This document shows positions 16,776 through 24,613 of a stretch of 64,000 nt of DNA, one piece after another. Source of the stretch: Candidatus Methanomethylophilaceae archaeon (GTDB taxonomy: Archaea > Thermoplasmatota > Thermoplasmata > Methanomassiliicoccales > Methanomethylophilaceae); NCBI GenBank assembly GCA_016297775.1, contig JAEDGA010000003.1, positions 1-64,000 of the forward strand, written 5' to 3'. The notes under the pieces are model-generated. The model did not search any database. It had not been told where the DNA came from and saw only the letters and a list, made by a program, of their open reading frames with translations. Each line of letters begins with the position of its first letter. Positions within the stretch are counted from its first letter, which is position 1. The position numbers and the translations under genes are program-made.

Positions 16776-18149
16776 ATGGTCCAGAGGATGTTCGGAACTA
16801 ACGGGGTCAGAGGTGTCGTCAACGAGGACATGAACACCGACCTGGCACTCCAGATGGGAAAGGCGATCGGAAAGTTCTTCGGAGGAAAGGTGGCGATAGC
16901 CACGGATACCCGTGTGTCCGGCGATATGATCAAATCCGCTGTATGTGCGGGACTCATGGCCGTGGGCTGCAACGTACGCGACCTCGGTATCGTTCCCACA
17001 CCCGCGATCCAGTATCACGTGAAGACCAACGACGATATCGTCGGAGGTGTGATGATCACAGCATCCCACAACCCTCCCAAGTTCAATGGTATCAAGTGCA
17101 TCGATTTCGACGGTACGGAGATGCCTCGCGAGAAGGAGGAGAAGATCGAGATCATCTATTCCGGTAACGTGGAATGCCGTTCCTGGAACGACATCGGTAC
17201 GATGGAGACCTACGGTTCCGCAGGCGAGGAATACATCGATGCGGTGATCTCCCACGTGGACGTCGAGGCCATCAGGAAGGCCAACCTCACGGCGGTGGTG
17301 GATTGTGCCAACGGTGCTGCATTCAGGACCACACCCCTTCTCATGAAGAAGCTCGGTGTCAGGGCGATCACGCTCAATGCGGATCCCCAGGGAGAGTTCC
17401 CCGGACACCCCAGCGAACCCACGGAGGACAACCTTAGGGATCTGATCTCTCTCACCGGATCGGTCAAAGCGGATCTCGGAGTCGCCCATGACGGTGACGC
17501 CGATCGTGCGGTGTTCGTCGCACGCAAAGGAAAGAAAGGTGTGTACATGCCCGGGGACAAGAGTCTCGCAATCATGTCCAAGACGATCGTATCCGACCTC
17601 GGAGGCGATTGCACTGTAGTCACACCCGTCAGCTCCTCCTCCATGGTGGAGGAGGTCGTGAAGGATGCCGGAGGTTCCGTCATCTACACCGCCGTAGGTT
17701 CTCCCATCGTCGCAAGACGCATGATGAAGGAGGGTTCACCCTTCGGAGGCGAGGAGAACGGCGGTTTGATCTTCGCGGACCACCAGTTCTGCAGGGACGG
17801 AGCCATGACCATCGCCAAGATGATCGAGGGGATCGTAAAATACGGACCTCTGATCGATCAGATGGAGGCACTCCCCGTCTATTACGTGGACAAGAGGAAG
17901 ATCGAATGTCCCAACAACAGGAAGACCGACCTCATAGACTACATGAAGGAGACGTTCTCCGAAGGCAACAGGGTGGACACCACCGACGGTCTGAAGATCC
18001 TCTTCGACGACGGAGGATGGGTGCTTCTCAGACCTTCCGGAACGGAGCCCATCTTCAGGATCTATTCGGAATCCAAGGATGAGAACCTCTCCAAGGAGCG
18101 CGGTGCCCAGTTCGAGAAGGTCGCCAGCGACTACATGGAAGGTCTCTGA
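16776..18149 (+). CDS. glmM: Phosphoglucosamine mutase/phosphohexomutase
   Basis: This 457-residue alpha-D-phosphohexomutase probably interconverts glucosamine-6- and -1-phosphate for UDP-N-acetylglucosamine synthesis. The phospho-serine loop is ITASHNPP (about residues 93-100), the metal loop is DGDADRA near 240, the sugar loop GGEENGG near 325 and the phosphate loop RPSGTEPIFRIY near 415. The GEENGG loop and overall length fit archaeal GlmM; phosphomannomutase activity cannot be excluded. Its TGA stop lies at the centre of a perfect repeat (18141-18153), and a terminator hairpin follows. Confidence 0.88.
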   Translation: MVQRMFGTNGVRGVVNEDMNTDLALQMGKAIGKFFGGKVAIATDTRVSGDMIKSAVCAGLMAVGCNVRDLGIVPTPAIQYHVKTNDDIVGGVMITASHNPPKFNGIKCIDFDGTEMPREKEEKIEIIYSGNVECRSWNDIGTMETYGSAGEEYIDAVISHVDVEAIRKANLTAVVDCANGAAFRTTPLLMKKLGVRAITLNADPQGEFPGHPSEPTEDNLRDLISLTGSVKADLGVAHDGDADRAVFVARKGKKGVYMPGDKSLAIMSKTIVSDLGGDCTVVTPVSSSSMVEEVVKDAGGSVIYTAVGSPIVARRMMKEGSPFGGEENGGLIFADHQFCRDGAMTIAKMIEGIVKYGPLIDQMEALPVYYVDKRKIECPNNRKTDLIDYMKETFSEGNRVDTTDGLKILFDDGGWVLLRPSGTEPIFRIYSESKDENLSKERGAQFEKVASDYMEGL

Positions 18150-18195
18150 GACCAATAATACGGCGGCAACGGCCGCCTTACAATCTTATTTTCAA
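18141..18195 (+). terminator. glmM stop-centred repeat and terminator hairpin
   Basis: GGTCTC-T-GAGACC (18141-18153) is centred on the glmM TGA. A second hairpin, GGCGGC-AACG-GCCGCC (18162-18177), is followed by the T-rich TTACAATCTTATTTTC. The pair probably ends glmM transcription before the convergent speB gene. Confidence 0.55.
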
Positions 18196-18227
18196 GAATC
18201 ATGAAGTGCTCAGCACTTCATGTTCTT
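18194..18227 (-). terminator. Long inverted repeat centred on the speB stop codon
   Basis: CATGAAGTGCT (18200-18210), one base, AGCACTTCATG (18212-18222) is a perfect 11-base repeat. AAGAA (18194-18198) and TTCTT (18223-18227) extend it to 16 pairs with a one-base bulge. Read on the minus strand, the last codons of speB (AAC ATG AAG TGC) form one arm and the TGA stop sits in the turn. It probably forms a stable 3' hairpin on speB mRNA and may block convergent read-through. Confidence 0.6.
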
Positions 18228-19070
18228 CGCATACACCGCCATGACCTCTTTGATGAGTCTGGCGGCAAGTACGGGTGTGGAACCTGTGGGGTCCGCTGGA
18301 GGGCACACTTCGCACACATCGAATCCTACGAGCCTGTCACCGATCATGTTGATGGTCTTCTTCACATCGTAGGGGTGCAGTCCGAACGGTTCGGGAGTAC
18401 CGGTACCCGGTGCGAATGCGGGATCGATACCGTCTATGTCGATGGTGAGGTACACCTTGTCGGCCTTGACCGAATCCAGCGCTTTGCGTACGGCCCATTC
18501 CATACCTTTCTCGTGTATGTCGTACGCGCTGATGTAGGGTATAACCTCATCCGCATCGAGCTCCTCTTCGGAGATGGATCTCATACCGAGGGCGTACACA
18601 TTGTCGATACCTAGATGATCGGCAGCACGTCTGGTGATGCAGGCGTGGCTGTTGCGGGATCCCATGTATTCGTCTCTTCCGTCCAGGTGTGCATCGATGG
18701 AGATCAATGCTATGCTCTTCTCCTCGAACAGCTGGATGATGGGGATGTTTATGGAATGTTCTCCGCCTATCGCTATGGTGAACTTCCCGTCGTTGACGGC
18801 GGGCGACATGGCGAACTTGACCTCGTCGATCATGTCCTCGGGGAGTATGAAATCATCACAGTCCCCGTAATCGTATACTGCGAGCTCCGGAAGTCTTCCG
18901 TGCTCGAAATGCGTCCTTTCAAAATTGTAAGAGCAGCGGCGGATGGCCGAAGGGCCTTCACGCGCGCCCGCTCTGAAACAAGATGTATGGTCGTACGGAA
19001 TCCCATAGATGCAGATGTCCGCATCGTTGTAGTCGGATTCAGCGTCGGCGAATGAGATTCCGTTAGGCAT
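18210..19070 (-). CDS. speB: Agmatinase (ureohydrolase family)
   Basis: This 286-residue binuclear manganese enzyme probably cleaves agmatine to putrescine and urea. The metal ligands are in AIGGEHSI (about residues 102-109), SIDAHLDGR (near 127-133) and LTIDIDGIDPAFAPGTGTPEP (Asp pair near 210). It lies 12 bases after the gene for translation factor aIF5A on the same strand, so both are co-transcribed; spermidine made from putrescine is the donor for hypusine on IF5A, which supports the agmatinase assignment over guanidinobutyrase or arginase. The stop codon sits inside a long inverted repeat. Confidence 0.9.
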   Translation of the reverse strand: MPNGISFADAESDYNDADICIYGIPYDHTSCFRAGAREGPSAIRRCSYNFERTHFEHGRLPELAVYDYGDCDDFILPEDMIDEVKFAMSPAVNDGKFTIAIGGEHSINIPIIQLFEEKSIALISIDAHLDGRDEYMGSRNSHACITRRAADHLGIDNVYALGMRSISEEELDADEVIPYISAYDIHEKGMEWAVRKALDSVKADKVYLTIDIDGIDPAFAPGTGTPEPFGLHPYDVKKTINMIGDRLVGFDVCEVCPPADPTGSTPVLAARLIKEVMAVYAKNMKC

Positions 19071-19082
19071 CCTATGCCTACC

Positions 19083-19466
19083 TCACATCAGTTTGTATCT
19101 GTCCATCGCGACGATGTACATGATCTCCGCACCGGGATCGAGGGAGCACTCGTGGTCCTCGTTGATCGCCATGGTGATGTTCTCGTAGGTCTCGAGATCC
19201 ATGATCTGTACTTCGTCTCCCTGAACGGAAAGGACCTGGGCCTTCCTCTTGTCGATCAGAGGAACCTGGACCTTGGTGCTGACAGGTCCGACGAGGGACT
19301 TCTTCGCACCGGTGAAAATGCTCGCTGCGTCGATGTTCGCCTTTGCGGATCCGTGCTTTCCGGGCTTGGATGTGCTGATAGAAATGATCTTACAGGGCTC
19401 GCCGTCGATGTTGACGTACCTTCCGATCTTGAGCTCCCTGATCTCCTTCATCTCCCAATCTGCCAT
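19083..19466 (-). CDS. eif5A: Translation initiation factor 5A (aIF5A)
   Basis: This 127-residue protein has an SH3-like N-terminal domain and an OB-fold C-terminal domain. The loop SKPGKHGSAK places the hypusine or deoxyhypusine lysine at residue 37. The factor helps ribosomes through difficult peptide bonds such as proline runs. An AAAGGAGA ribosome site lies just upstream of the ATG. A TATA-like element (TTTATTAATATT, about 19568-19579 on the minus strand) could give it its own promoter within the operon. speB follows directly. Confidence 0.96.
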   Translation of the reverse strand: MADWEMKEIRELKIGRYVNIDGEPCKIISISTSKPGKHGSAKANIDAASIFTGAKKSLVGPVSTKVQVPLIDKRKAQVLSVQGDEVQIMDLETYENITMAINEDHECSLDPGAEIMYIVAMDRYKLM

Positions 19467-19595
19467 ATTTCATTCTCCTTTGGGTTATTTTGCATGGTTG
19501 GTCGATGTGTTCCGTCTTACGGCCTTTCAGTCAACCGCATGCATCTTGTAGGCCCTCTATCCCTCTCAATATTAATAAAGGGTTGGTCTGTCCGT
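19467..19595 (-). promoter_or_regulatory. nop5-aIF5A intergenic region with possible promoter
   Basis: This 129-base gap holds the TATA-like element of aIF5A and, read on the minus strand, a leader in which CCGT-AAG-ACGG and the outer pair GGTTG/CAACC could stack as a long hairpin. I looked for box C and box D motifs because a Nop5 gene is adjacent and found no convincing pair. Confidence 0.3.
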
Positions 19596-20696
19596 TCATC
19601 TGGACCTTGGCCGGTTGTCTCCCTTTCCGTTCCCTTTCCTCCCTCTTCTGTTGGAGTTCTTGGGTTTCTGGGGTCTCTTCGGCGGATCCGGATATCTGCG
19701 TTTGATGTCCTCGACCCTTGTTGCGAACTGCTGGGTCAGTTGCTCCCCGATGAACTCTCCGTGGTACTGGTCCACCTTGGCGGCTATGGATATCTTGCAG
19801 GCGAGTGCTCTGGCTATGTTACCGCGTTGCCAATATGGTGCGCGGTGTACCTCCGGGTGCTGGTAGATGATACCATGCTTTGGTGGTTTCTTCCCGGATT
19901 TGAGATGCCTGAACATGGCCTTCTCCGCTCCCAGCAACTGTACGGTGGAAGACGGGAGCGATGCCAACCTTTCCAATCCGCCTGCCATGGAGATGAGCCT
20001 GGCTGTGAGAGGTCCGCCGATGAGCGCACACATGTTGGGGCAACTGGAACTTATGATCCCGGAGATGTACTCCTCCGTGCGTTCCCTGTTGTCGTATATC
20101 ATGCAGAGCTGGTCCGCAAGGTCCATGATGGATCTCATATCCTCGTCCTCCAGCTCGGAACCGATGGACTCTATATCGAGACCCAGCTCTTCGATTATAC
20201 CGTCCCTCTCGCCGTATCTGGCGATCAGTTCCGCATATTTCCTGTCCTGTGCGTAATCCGCGAGTTCGGGGAAGTGGAGGCCGTACCACTCGTGCAGCCT
20301 TTCGTTCATCAGATTGCAGGTCTCGATAAGATCGTCCAGCGATCTTACCGCCTGGACTGCGGACCTGTCCCTGGATATGGGTTCGGACGTCCTGATCTTA
20401 CCGAGTCTGATCATCGCCTCGTGCATCAGATCCTGTCCGTATCCGAAATCCTCCGCCTTGATGAAACTGGAATCGAACAGCGTGGGCTTTCCCAGAGGGG
20501 ACTGCCTCCTGTCGGATACCATGAGCTTCTGGGTACCGGCGGACACCTCTGCCTCCTCCGGTATGGTGCCACCTCTCTGCATCGCGGCGAGCTTGTCGGC
20601 GATCCTCTCCGCATCCTTGGGGAAGAGTATCTTCCTGACGATCCTGTTCTCCTCGCAGAGGAAGGTACCGAACCATTTGGTGACCAATACTGCCAT
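19596..20696 (-). CDS. nop5: Nop5 (C/D box sRNP core protein)
   Basis: This 366-residue protein joins L7Ae and fibrillarin on C/D box RNAs to guide ribose 2'-O-methylation. The Nop domain is clear: CALIGGPLTARLISMAGGLERL then GAEKAMFRHLKSGKKPPKHG and QRGNIARALACKISIAAKVD. A coiled coil lies in the middle and a basic, probably disordered tail ends in RRGRKGNGKGDNRPRSR. The ATG at 20696 is chosen over an earlier start overlapping the aldolase gene because GAGGATGTGA lies just before it and homologues begin here. Fibrillarin is not next to it in this window; instead mtnA and an aldolase precede it. Confidence 0.93.
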   Translation of the reverse strand: MAVLVTKWFGTFLCEENRIVRKILFPKDAERIADKLAAMQRGGTIPEEAEVSAGTQKLMVSDRRQSPLGKPTLFDSSFIKAEDFGYGQDLMHEAMIRLGKIRTSEPISRDRSAVQAVRSLDDLIETCNLMNERLHEWYGLHFPELADYAQDRKYAELIARYGERDGIIEELGLDIESIGSELEDEDMRSIMDLADQLCMIYDNRERTEEYISGIISSSCPNMCALIGGPLTARLISMAGGLERLASLPSSTVQLLGAEKAMFRHLKSGKKPPKHGIIYQHPEVHRAPYWQRGNIARALACKISIAAKVDQYHGEFIGEQLTQQFATRVEDIKRRYPDPPKRPQKPKNSNRRGRKGNGKGDNRPRSR

Positions 20697-20698
20697 GT

Positions 20699-21304
20699 TC
20701 ACATCCTCTTCAGTTTCTCGACCTCGTCCCTGGGGAGTCCGCGGCATCTTCCCACGAGCATCTGCAATTCCGCCTGGAACTCCAGTTCCTCCATCCTGTC
20801 GTACGCATCCATAAGGTCCTTGCCCTGGGTGACCGCACCATGCCTCTCCATGAGTATGGCCTTGGACGATGCGTGTGCCGCGACGGCATCCACGAGCTCC
20901 TTGCTGCCCGGGGTGTAATATCCCACCGTGGGGACATCTCCCAGCAGGAGGACGCCCTCTGGTGTGAGGTCCGGTCTGATCTTCTTCTTCATGGTGAGGG
21001 CTATGCAGTTGAGAGGATGACAGTGTATTATCGCATTGGTCCCCTCGTTGGCCTTGTACAGTGCCAGATGCATGAACGTCTCGATGGATGGTCTGCCTCT
21101 TCCGCTGATCACCTCTCCCTCCATGTTCACGATGATGAGGTCGTCCGGACCGAGGAATCCCTTGTTCTTCCCGCTGGGTGTTATCAATACCTCCTCATCG
21201 TTCAGTCTCACGCTCATGTTCCCTCCTGCGGACACCGTGAGCTTCCTGTCGTACAGCAGGGCGCAGATCCTGACCAGTTGGCTCCTTGCGTAATCCTCGT
21301 TCAT
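20699..21304 (-). CDS. Class II aldolase/adducin family protein
   Basis: This 201-residue zinc-dependent enzyme is related to fuculose-phosphate aldolase. Metal ligands are visible in IIHCHPLNCIAL (His-X-His near residues 93-95) and in SSKAILMERHGAVTQG (His near 155). It overlaps mtnA by four bases. In Methanocaldococcus the related MJ1418 cleaves 5-deoxyribulose-1-phosphate to lactaldehyde and DHAP, and bacterial relatives cleave methylthioribulose-1-phosphate, so this protein probably acts on the product of MtnA. A methylthioribulose-1-phosphate dehydratase role (MtnB) is the alternative. Confidence 0.85.
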   Translation of the reverse strand: MNEDYARSQLVRICALLYDRKLTVSAGGNMSVRLNDEEVLITPSGKNKGFLGPDDLIIVNMEGEVISGRGRPSIETFMHLALYKANEGTNAIIHCHPLNCIALTMKKKIRPDLTPEGVLLLGDVPTVGYYTPGSKELVDAVAAHASSKAILMERHGAVTQGKDLMDAYDRMEELEFQAELQMLVGRCRGLPRDEVEKLKRM

Positions 21305-22299
21305 CCCTTCACCTTCGATATCTCTTCGGGTCTGAGGATGCCCTTCTCGGTGATGAATCCCGTGACATACCTGGCGGGTGTCATGTCGAACGCGGGATTG
21401 AGCGCAGGCGAACCGACGGGTGCTATGCGTATGTCGCCCACCATCGTAACCTCCTCCTCGGACCTGTTCTCGATGACGATGTCCGCTCCGGTGGCTGTGT
21501 TGAAATCGAACGTCGATATGGGTGCAGCTACGTAGAACGGTACTCCGAACTCCTTGGCCAGCACGGCCTTTTCGAAGGTACCGATCTTGTTGGCGAAATC
21601 ACCGTTCGCCGCGATCCTGTCGGCACCGACGATGATCATGTCCACGCCCTGTCTGATGAAATGTCCGGATGAACCGTCGGGGATGATGGCATGATCCATA
21701 CCTTCTTGGTTCAACTCCCAGGCGGTGAGCTGCATACCCTGGAGACGGGGGCGGGTCTCGGAAGCGTACACGAAGAACTTCTTCCCATCCGATTTAGCCT
21801 TCCTCATGGGTGCGAGTGCGGTACCCACATCCACGGTCGCGAGAGCTCCCGCGTTGCAGTGGGTCATGATCCTGTATCCGTCCTTGATGAGTTCTCCGCC
21901 GTACTTTCCGATGGCGATGCACTTGTCCACCATGGACTGTGCGTAAGCATCCGCGGCCTCTATCGGATCCGCACCCTCGGACAGTCTCTCCGTCATGTGA
22001 TCCACGGCGTAGAAAAGGTCGTTGGCGGTGGGTCTTGCGGCCTTGATATCCTTCGCCGCCTTGACCAGATCGCATCCGGAGAGTGCGGCGAGACACATGC
22101 CGTATGCGGCGGTCGCACCGATGGAGGGTGCTCCCCTGGTGGTCATGTTCCTTATGCTCTCCGCCACATCCTCGTATCTGTCAAAGGAGACGAAGACAAG
22201 TTCATGAGGCAATCTCCTCTGGTCGATCATGACGACCTTTCCGTTCTCGAACCATACCGCGCGTATGTCCTTTTCCCCGTTCTCCGTCCTTACCTTCAT
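21301..22299 (-). CDS. mtnA: S-methyl-5-thioribose-1-phosphate isomerase
   Basis: This 332-residue protein of the eIF2B-like isomerase family turns methylthioribose-1-phosphate, and in methanogens 5-deoxyribose-1-phosphate, into the ribulose form. Signatures are MTTRGAPSIGATAAYG (residues 52-67), the catalytic Cys148 in THCNAGALATVD and Asp227 in VGADRIAANGDFANKIGT. It is distinct from the R15P isomerase encoded at 36907 in this window. The aldolase gene overlaps its end. An A/T-rich promoter element (about 22322-22335) lies some 30 bases before the ATG. Confidence 0.93.
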   Translation of the reverse strand: MKVRTENGEKDIRAVWFENGKVVMIDQRRLPHELVFVSFDRYEDVAESIRNMTTRGAPSIGATAAYGMCLAALSGCDLVKAAKDIKAARPTANDLFYAVDHMTERLSEGADPIEAADAYAQSMVDKCIAIGKYGGELIKDGYRIMTHCNAGALATVDVGTALAPMRKAKSDGKKFFVYASETRPRLQGMQLTAWELNQEGMDHAIIPDGSSGHFIRQGVDMIIVGADRIAANGDFANKIGTFEKAVLAKEFGVPFYVAAPISTFDFNTATGADIVIENRSEEEVTMVGDIRIAPVGSPALNPAFDMTPARYVTGFITEKGILRPEEISKVKG

Positions 22300-22340
22300 G
22301 TTAGCACTGAAGGTCGTATCGGGCCGGATTATTATTTCTT

Positions 22341-23165
22341 TTATGCCTGCGGGGCACCGTCATCCAACCCGCATGCGACGGTACGGTACGTGTCCACCAT
22401 CATGGCCGTTACGAATCCGGGCCTTTCGGTGATCCTTTTGCCGGCCCCGTAACCTGTGCTCCTGACGATGATCCTGTCAGGCACCTCGATGTTCCTGACG
22501 GCCGCTGCGAACGCTATCCCGGTGGGTGTTACGAACTCTCCCTGGCACTCCCCGTCGATCATAGGGATCCCGTATCTGGTGGCGATCTCCAGTACGGCGG
22601 GGACCGGTACCGGAAGGACACCGTGCTGACATCTTACGGTTCCCGTACCTTCGTACAGCGGGGAGAAGCATATTCCATTGGGGGACAGGTTGTCAACGCA
22701 ATATGCCAGCGCTATGATGTCCACGATGGAGTCCAGTGCACCGACCTCATGGAAGTGCACCTCGTCCACGGGAACGCCGTGGACCTTGGATTCCGCTTCC
22801 GCGATTATCGTGAAGATACGTTCCGCTATACGTCTGGCACCTTCTGTCATATCGGTACCGGAGATTATCTCCATAACATCGGACAGGTTGCGATGCCCGT
22901 GTCCGTGCACACAGTCGGCATGTCCCTTCCCGTAAAGGTATTCGGGATCGTGATCGTGGTTATCCTCATCAAGTACCACATCGAAATCGCAGACGTCTAT
23001 CAACGACCTCTTGACGGTGGATATCCTTACGGAGAATCCGTCTGCAGGTATGCTGTCCAAGACCTTCATCAGACCGTCTCTGTCCGCACCTAGGTCTATC
23101 ATGGATGCCACGGCCATATCGCCGCTGATCCCGGACTGGCATTTGAAATAGAGGATCCTGTCCAT
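22341..23165 (-). CDS. larC: LarC-like nickel insertion protein, lacking the C-terminal domain
   Basis: This 274-residue protein matches the N-terminal part of LarC, the enzyme that inserts nickel in nickel-pincer cofactor synthesis. Signatures are YFKCQSGISGDMAVASMIDLGAD at the start, HFHEVGALDSIVDI near 140 and PVPVPAVLEIATRYG near 180. A histidine-rich stretch (EDNHDHDPEYLYGKGHADCVHGHGH) may hold metal. Typical LarC is over 400 residues and has a further C-terminal domain that is absent here. The ATG at 23165 lies about 23 bases after a TATATC element and is taken as leaderless. No larB or larE is present nearby. Confidence 0.85.
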   Translation of the reverse strand: MDRILYFKCQSGISGDMAVASMIDLGADRDGLMKVLDSIPADGFSVRISTVKRSLIDVCDFDVVLDEDNHDHDPEYLYGKGHADCVHGHGHRNLSDVMEIISGTDMTEGARRIAERIFTIIAEAESKVHGVPVDEVHFHEVGALDSIVDIIALAYCVDNLSPNGICFSPLYEGTGTVRCQHGVLPVPVPAVLEIATRYGIPMIDGECQGEFVTPTGIAFAAAVRNIEVPDRIIVRSTGYGAGKRITERPGFVTAMMVDTYRTVACGLDDGAPQA

Positions 23166-23186
23166 GTTCCGAGTATCACGAATCAA

Positions 23187-23224
23187 CGATATAGCGATGA
23201 TGTTCTCTGAAAGTATCTATACTA
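23187..23224. promoter_or_regulatory. Divergent leaderless promoters of larC and the HTH regulator
   Basis: CTATATCG on the minus strand (23187-23194) lies about 23 bases before the larC ATG. On the plus strand the TATCTATAC element (about 23214-23222) is about 25 bases before the ATG of the regulator at 23244. Both starts therefore coincide with the expected transcription starts. The close pairing allows the regulator to control both genes. Confidence 0.5.
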
Positions 23225-23243
23225 TCGTTGCCGTGATAACGGC

Positions 23244-23987
23244 ATGCTCAGGGAATCCAAACCCGGTGATTACGAACTGTACGCTGCGGCGGACGGTGTC
23301 GTGAAGGTCACCAGCGGTGTGGAGAGAAGGATCCTCCATGCCCTCCAGGACGGGGACTTCACGCCTACCGAACTGTCGTACATCATCGGAAGGTCCCGTT
23401 CCACATTGTCGGAGTATCTCAACAAATTGGAGAGGGACGGACTCATAGCCAGCATAGTGAAGGAGGGGGATGCCCGGAGCAAGGTGTACACGCTCCTTTC
23501 CGACCCCCTCGTGAACTCCAAACGTCCGGACCGCAGGGCATTGGACCTTTCGTCCGAGATATTGAGCGGTGTAACGGAGAGACCTGGGAGTGCCAGCAAC
23601 CTGATATTAAGATCCGTGATATTGACATTCGACGGCGTTGGCATGGACATATCGCCGTTGATGTTCACAATCGGTTGCGATATAGCCAAGCACATCCTGC
23701 CGGAGATCAAGGCACGCAACGTGAACTTCATGTTCGACATAGCACGCGACAGGTTCATGGAGTTCAGATTGGGAGAGTTGTCATTCTACAGCAAGGATCC
23801 GATAACGGTCCTGTTCAGGGACACGGTGGATCTCACACAGTTGTCCGCCGAGGTGATGGCCTCATTCGTCTCCGGGTACATGGTGACGATACTTCGCGGA
23901 AAACTCTCCAGGAATTATGTGATCACCGACAGCGAGATCTTCGGTATCAAGAACAACTACGTCCGCATGACGTTCGAACCGGAATGA
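23244..23987 (+). CDS. ArsR-like HTH transcription regulator with V4R-like C-terminal region
   Basis: This 247-residue protein has a winged helix-turn-helix at about residues 28-85 (LHALQDGDFTPTELSYIIGRSRSTLSEYLNKLERDGLIASI). The second half (SFVSGYMVTILRGKLSRNYVIT, then FGIKNNYVRMTF at the end) resembles the alpha/beta layout of 4-vinyl-reductase (V4R) domains found in methanogen regulators such as MsvR, though the usual cysteines are missing. It probably senses a small molecule. It is divergent from larC with overlapping regulatory space and convergent with the riboflavin reductase gene. The target and ligand are unknown. Confidence 0.78.
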   Translation: MLRESKPGDYELYAAADGVVKVTSGVERRILHALQDGDFTPTELSYIIGRSRSTLSEYLNKLERDGLIASIVKEGDARSKVYTLLSDPLVNSKRPDRRALDLSSEILSGVTERPGSASNLILRSVILTFDGVGMDISPLMFTIGCDIAKHILPEIKARNVNFMFDIARDRFMEFRLGELSFYSKDPITVLFRDTVDLTQLSAEVMASFVSGYMVTILRGKLSRNYVITDSEIFGIKNNYVRMTFEPE

Positions 23988-23989
23988 CC

Positions 23990-24613
23990 TCATACCCTTC
24001 TGTATGATATCAGAACGCCGTCCCCGAGGATCTCGGAACCGACGAGTGCCAGTCTTCTCCCATCGGATACGACCCAGCCGTCCCCGTCGGACGGTGTCGG
24101 GGAGGTCCTCCCGCCGATGATCATGCTTCCGACGAATACTGTGTATTCGTCCACCAGGTCCTCCCTGAAGAACGAGGCTATGGTCTCCCCTCCGCCCTCC
24201 ACCAGGATGCTCTCGACACCCATATCGCCGAGCCTCTCCAGCATGTCGTGCAGATCGAACGGGTTCCCGCAACGGATGATCTCCGCACCTTTCACGTCCC
24301 CCTCTGCATCGTCGGATGCGGCTATGACGGTCGGTGCACGATCGTCCAGTACCGCCGCATCCCTGGGTATCCTGAGGTGCGGGTCCACGACCACGCGTAT
24401 CTGGTTCTCATCATAGGTGCGCCCTTTGACGGTCAGGTGCGGATCGTCGGATACGACCGTACCGACGCCAACCAAAATGGCGTCATACTTCATGCGCAAT
24501 CCTTTGACCCTGTCTTTGTCCTCCTTGGAGGATATGCGCACCTGTTTCCTGTCGGATCCGGCTATCTTGCCGTCCGCACTCATGGCACAGTTGACATGTA
24601 CGAAAGGTATCAT
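23990..24613 (-). CDS. 2,5-diamino-6-ribosylamino-pyrimidinone 5'-phosphate reductase
   Basis: This 207-residue RibD C-terminal-type reductase acts early in archaeal riboflavin and F420 precursor synthesis, reducing the ribose of the pyrimidine intermediate with NAD(P)H. Signatures are HVNCAMSADGKIAG at the N-terminus, AILVGVGTVVSDDPHLTV near 50 and ESILVEGGGETIASFF near 135. It matches the archaeal stand-alone form typified by MJ0671. The start overlaps the rtcA stop by four bases, so it is the second gene of that unit. Its end meets the HTH gene with two bases between stops. Confidence 0.93.
   Translation of the reverse strand: MIPFVHVNCAMSADGKIAGSDRKQVRISSKEDKDRVKGLRMKYDAILVGVGTVVSDDPHLTVKGRTYDENQIRVVVDPHLRIPRDAAVLDDRAPTVIAASDDAEGDVKGAEIIRCGNPFDLHDMLERLGDMGVESILVEGGGETIASFFREDLVDEYTVFVGSMIIGGRTSPTPSDGDGWVVSDGRRLALVGSEILGDGVLISYRRV

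Noticed and set aside
16776..18149. Calling the mutase phosphomannomutase only
   Set aside because: The sugar-loop and overall pattern fit archaeal GlmM at least as well; phosphomannomutase activity is kept as an alternative.
19467..19595. A C/D box guide RNA between nop5 and aIF5A
   Set aside because: One CTGA-like word occurs, but no box C (TGATGA) at the right spacing.
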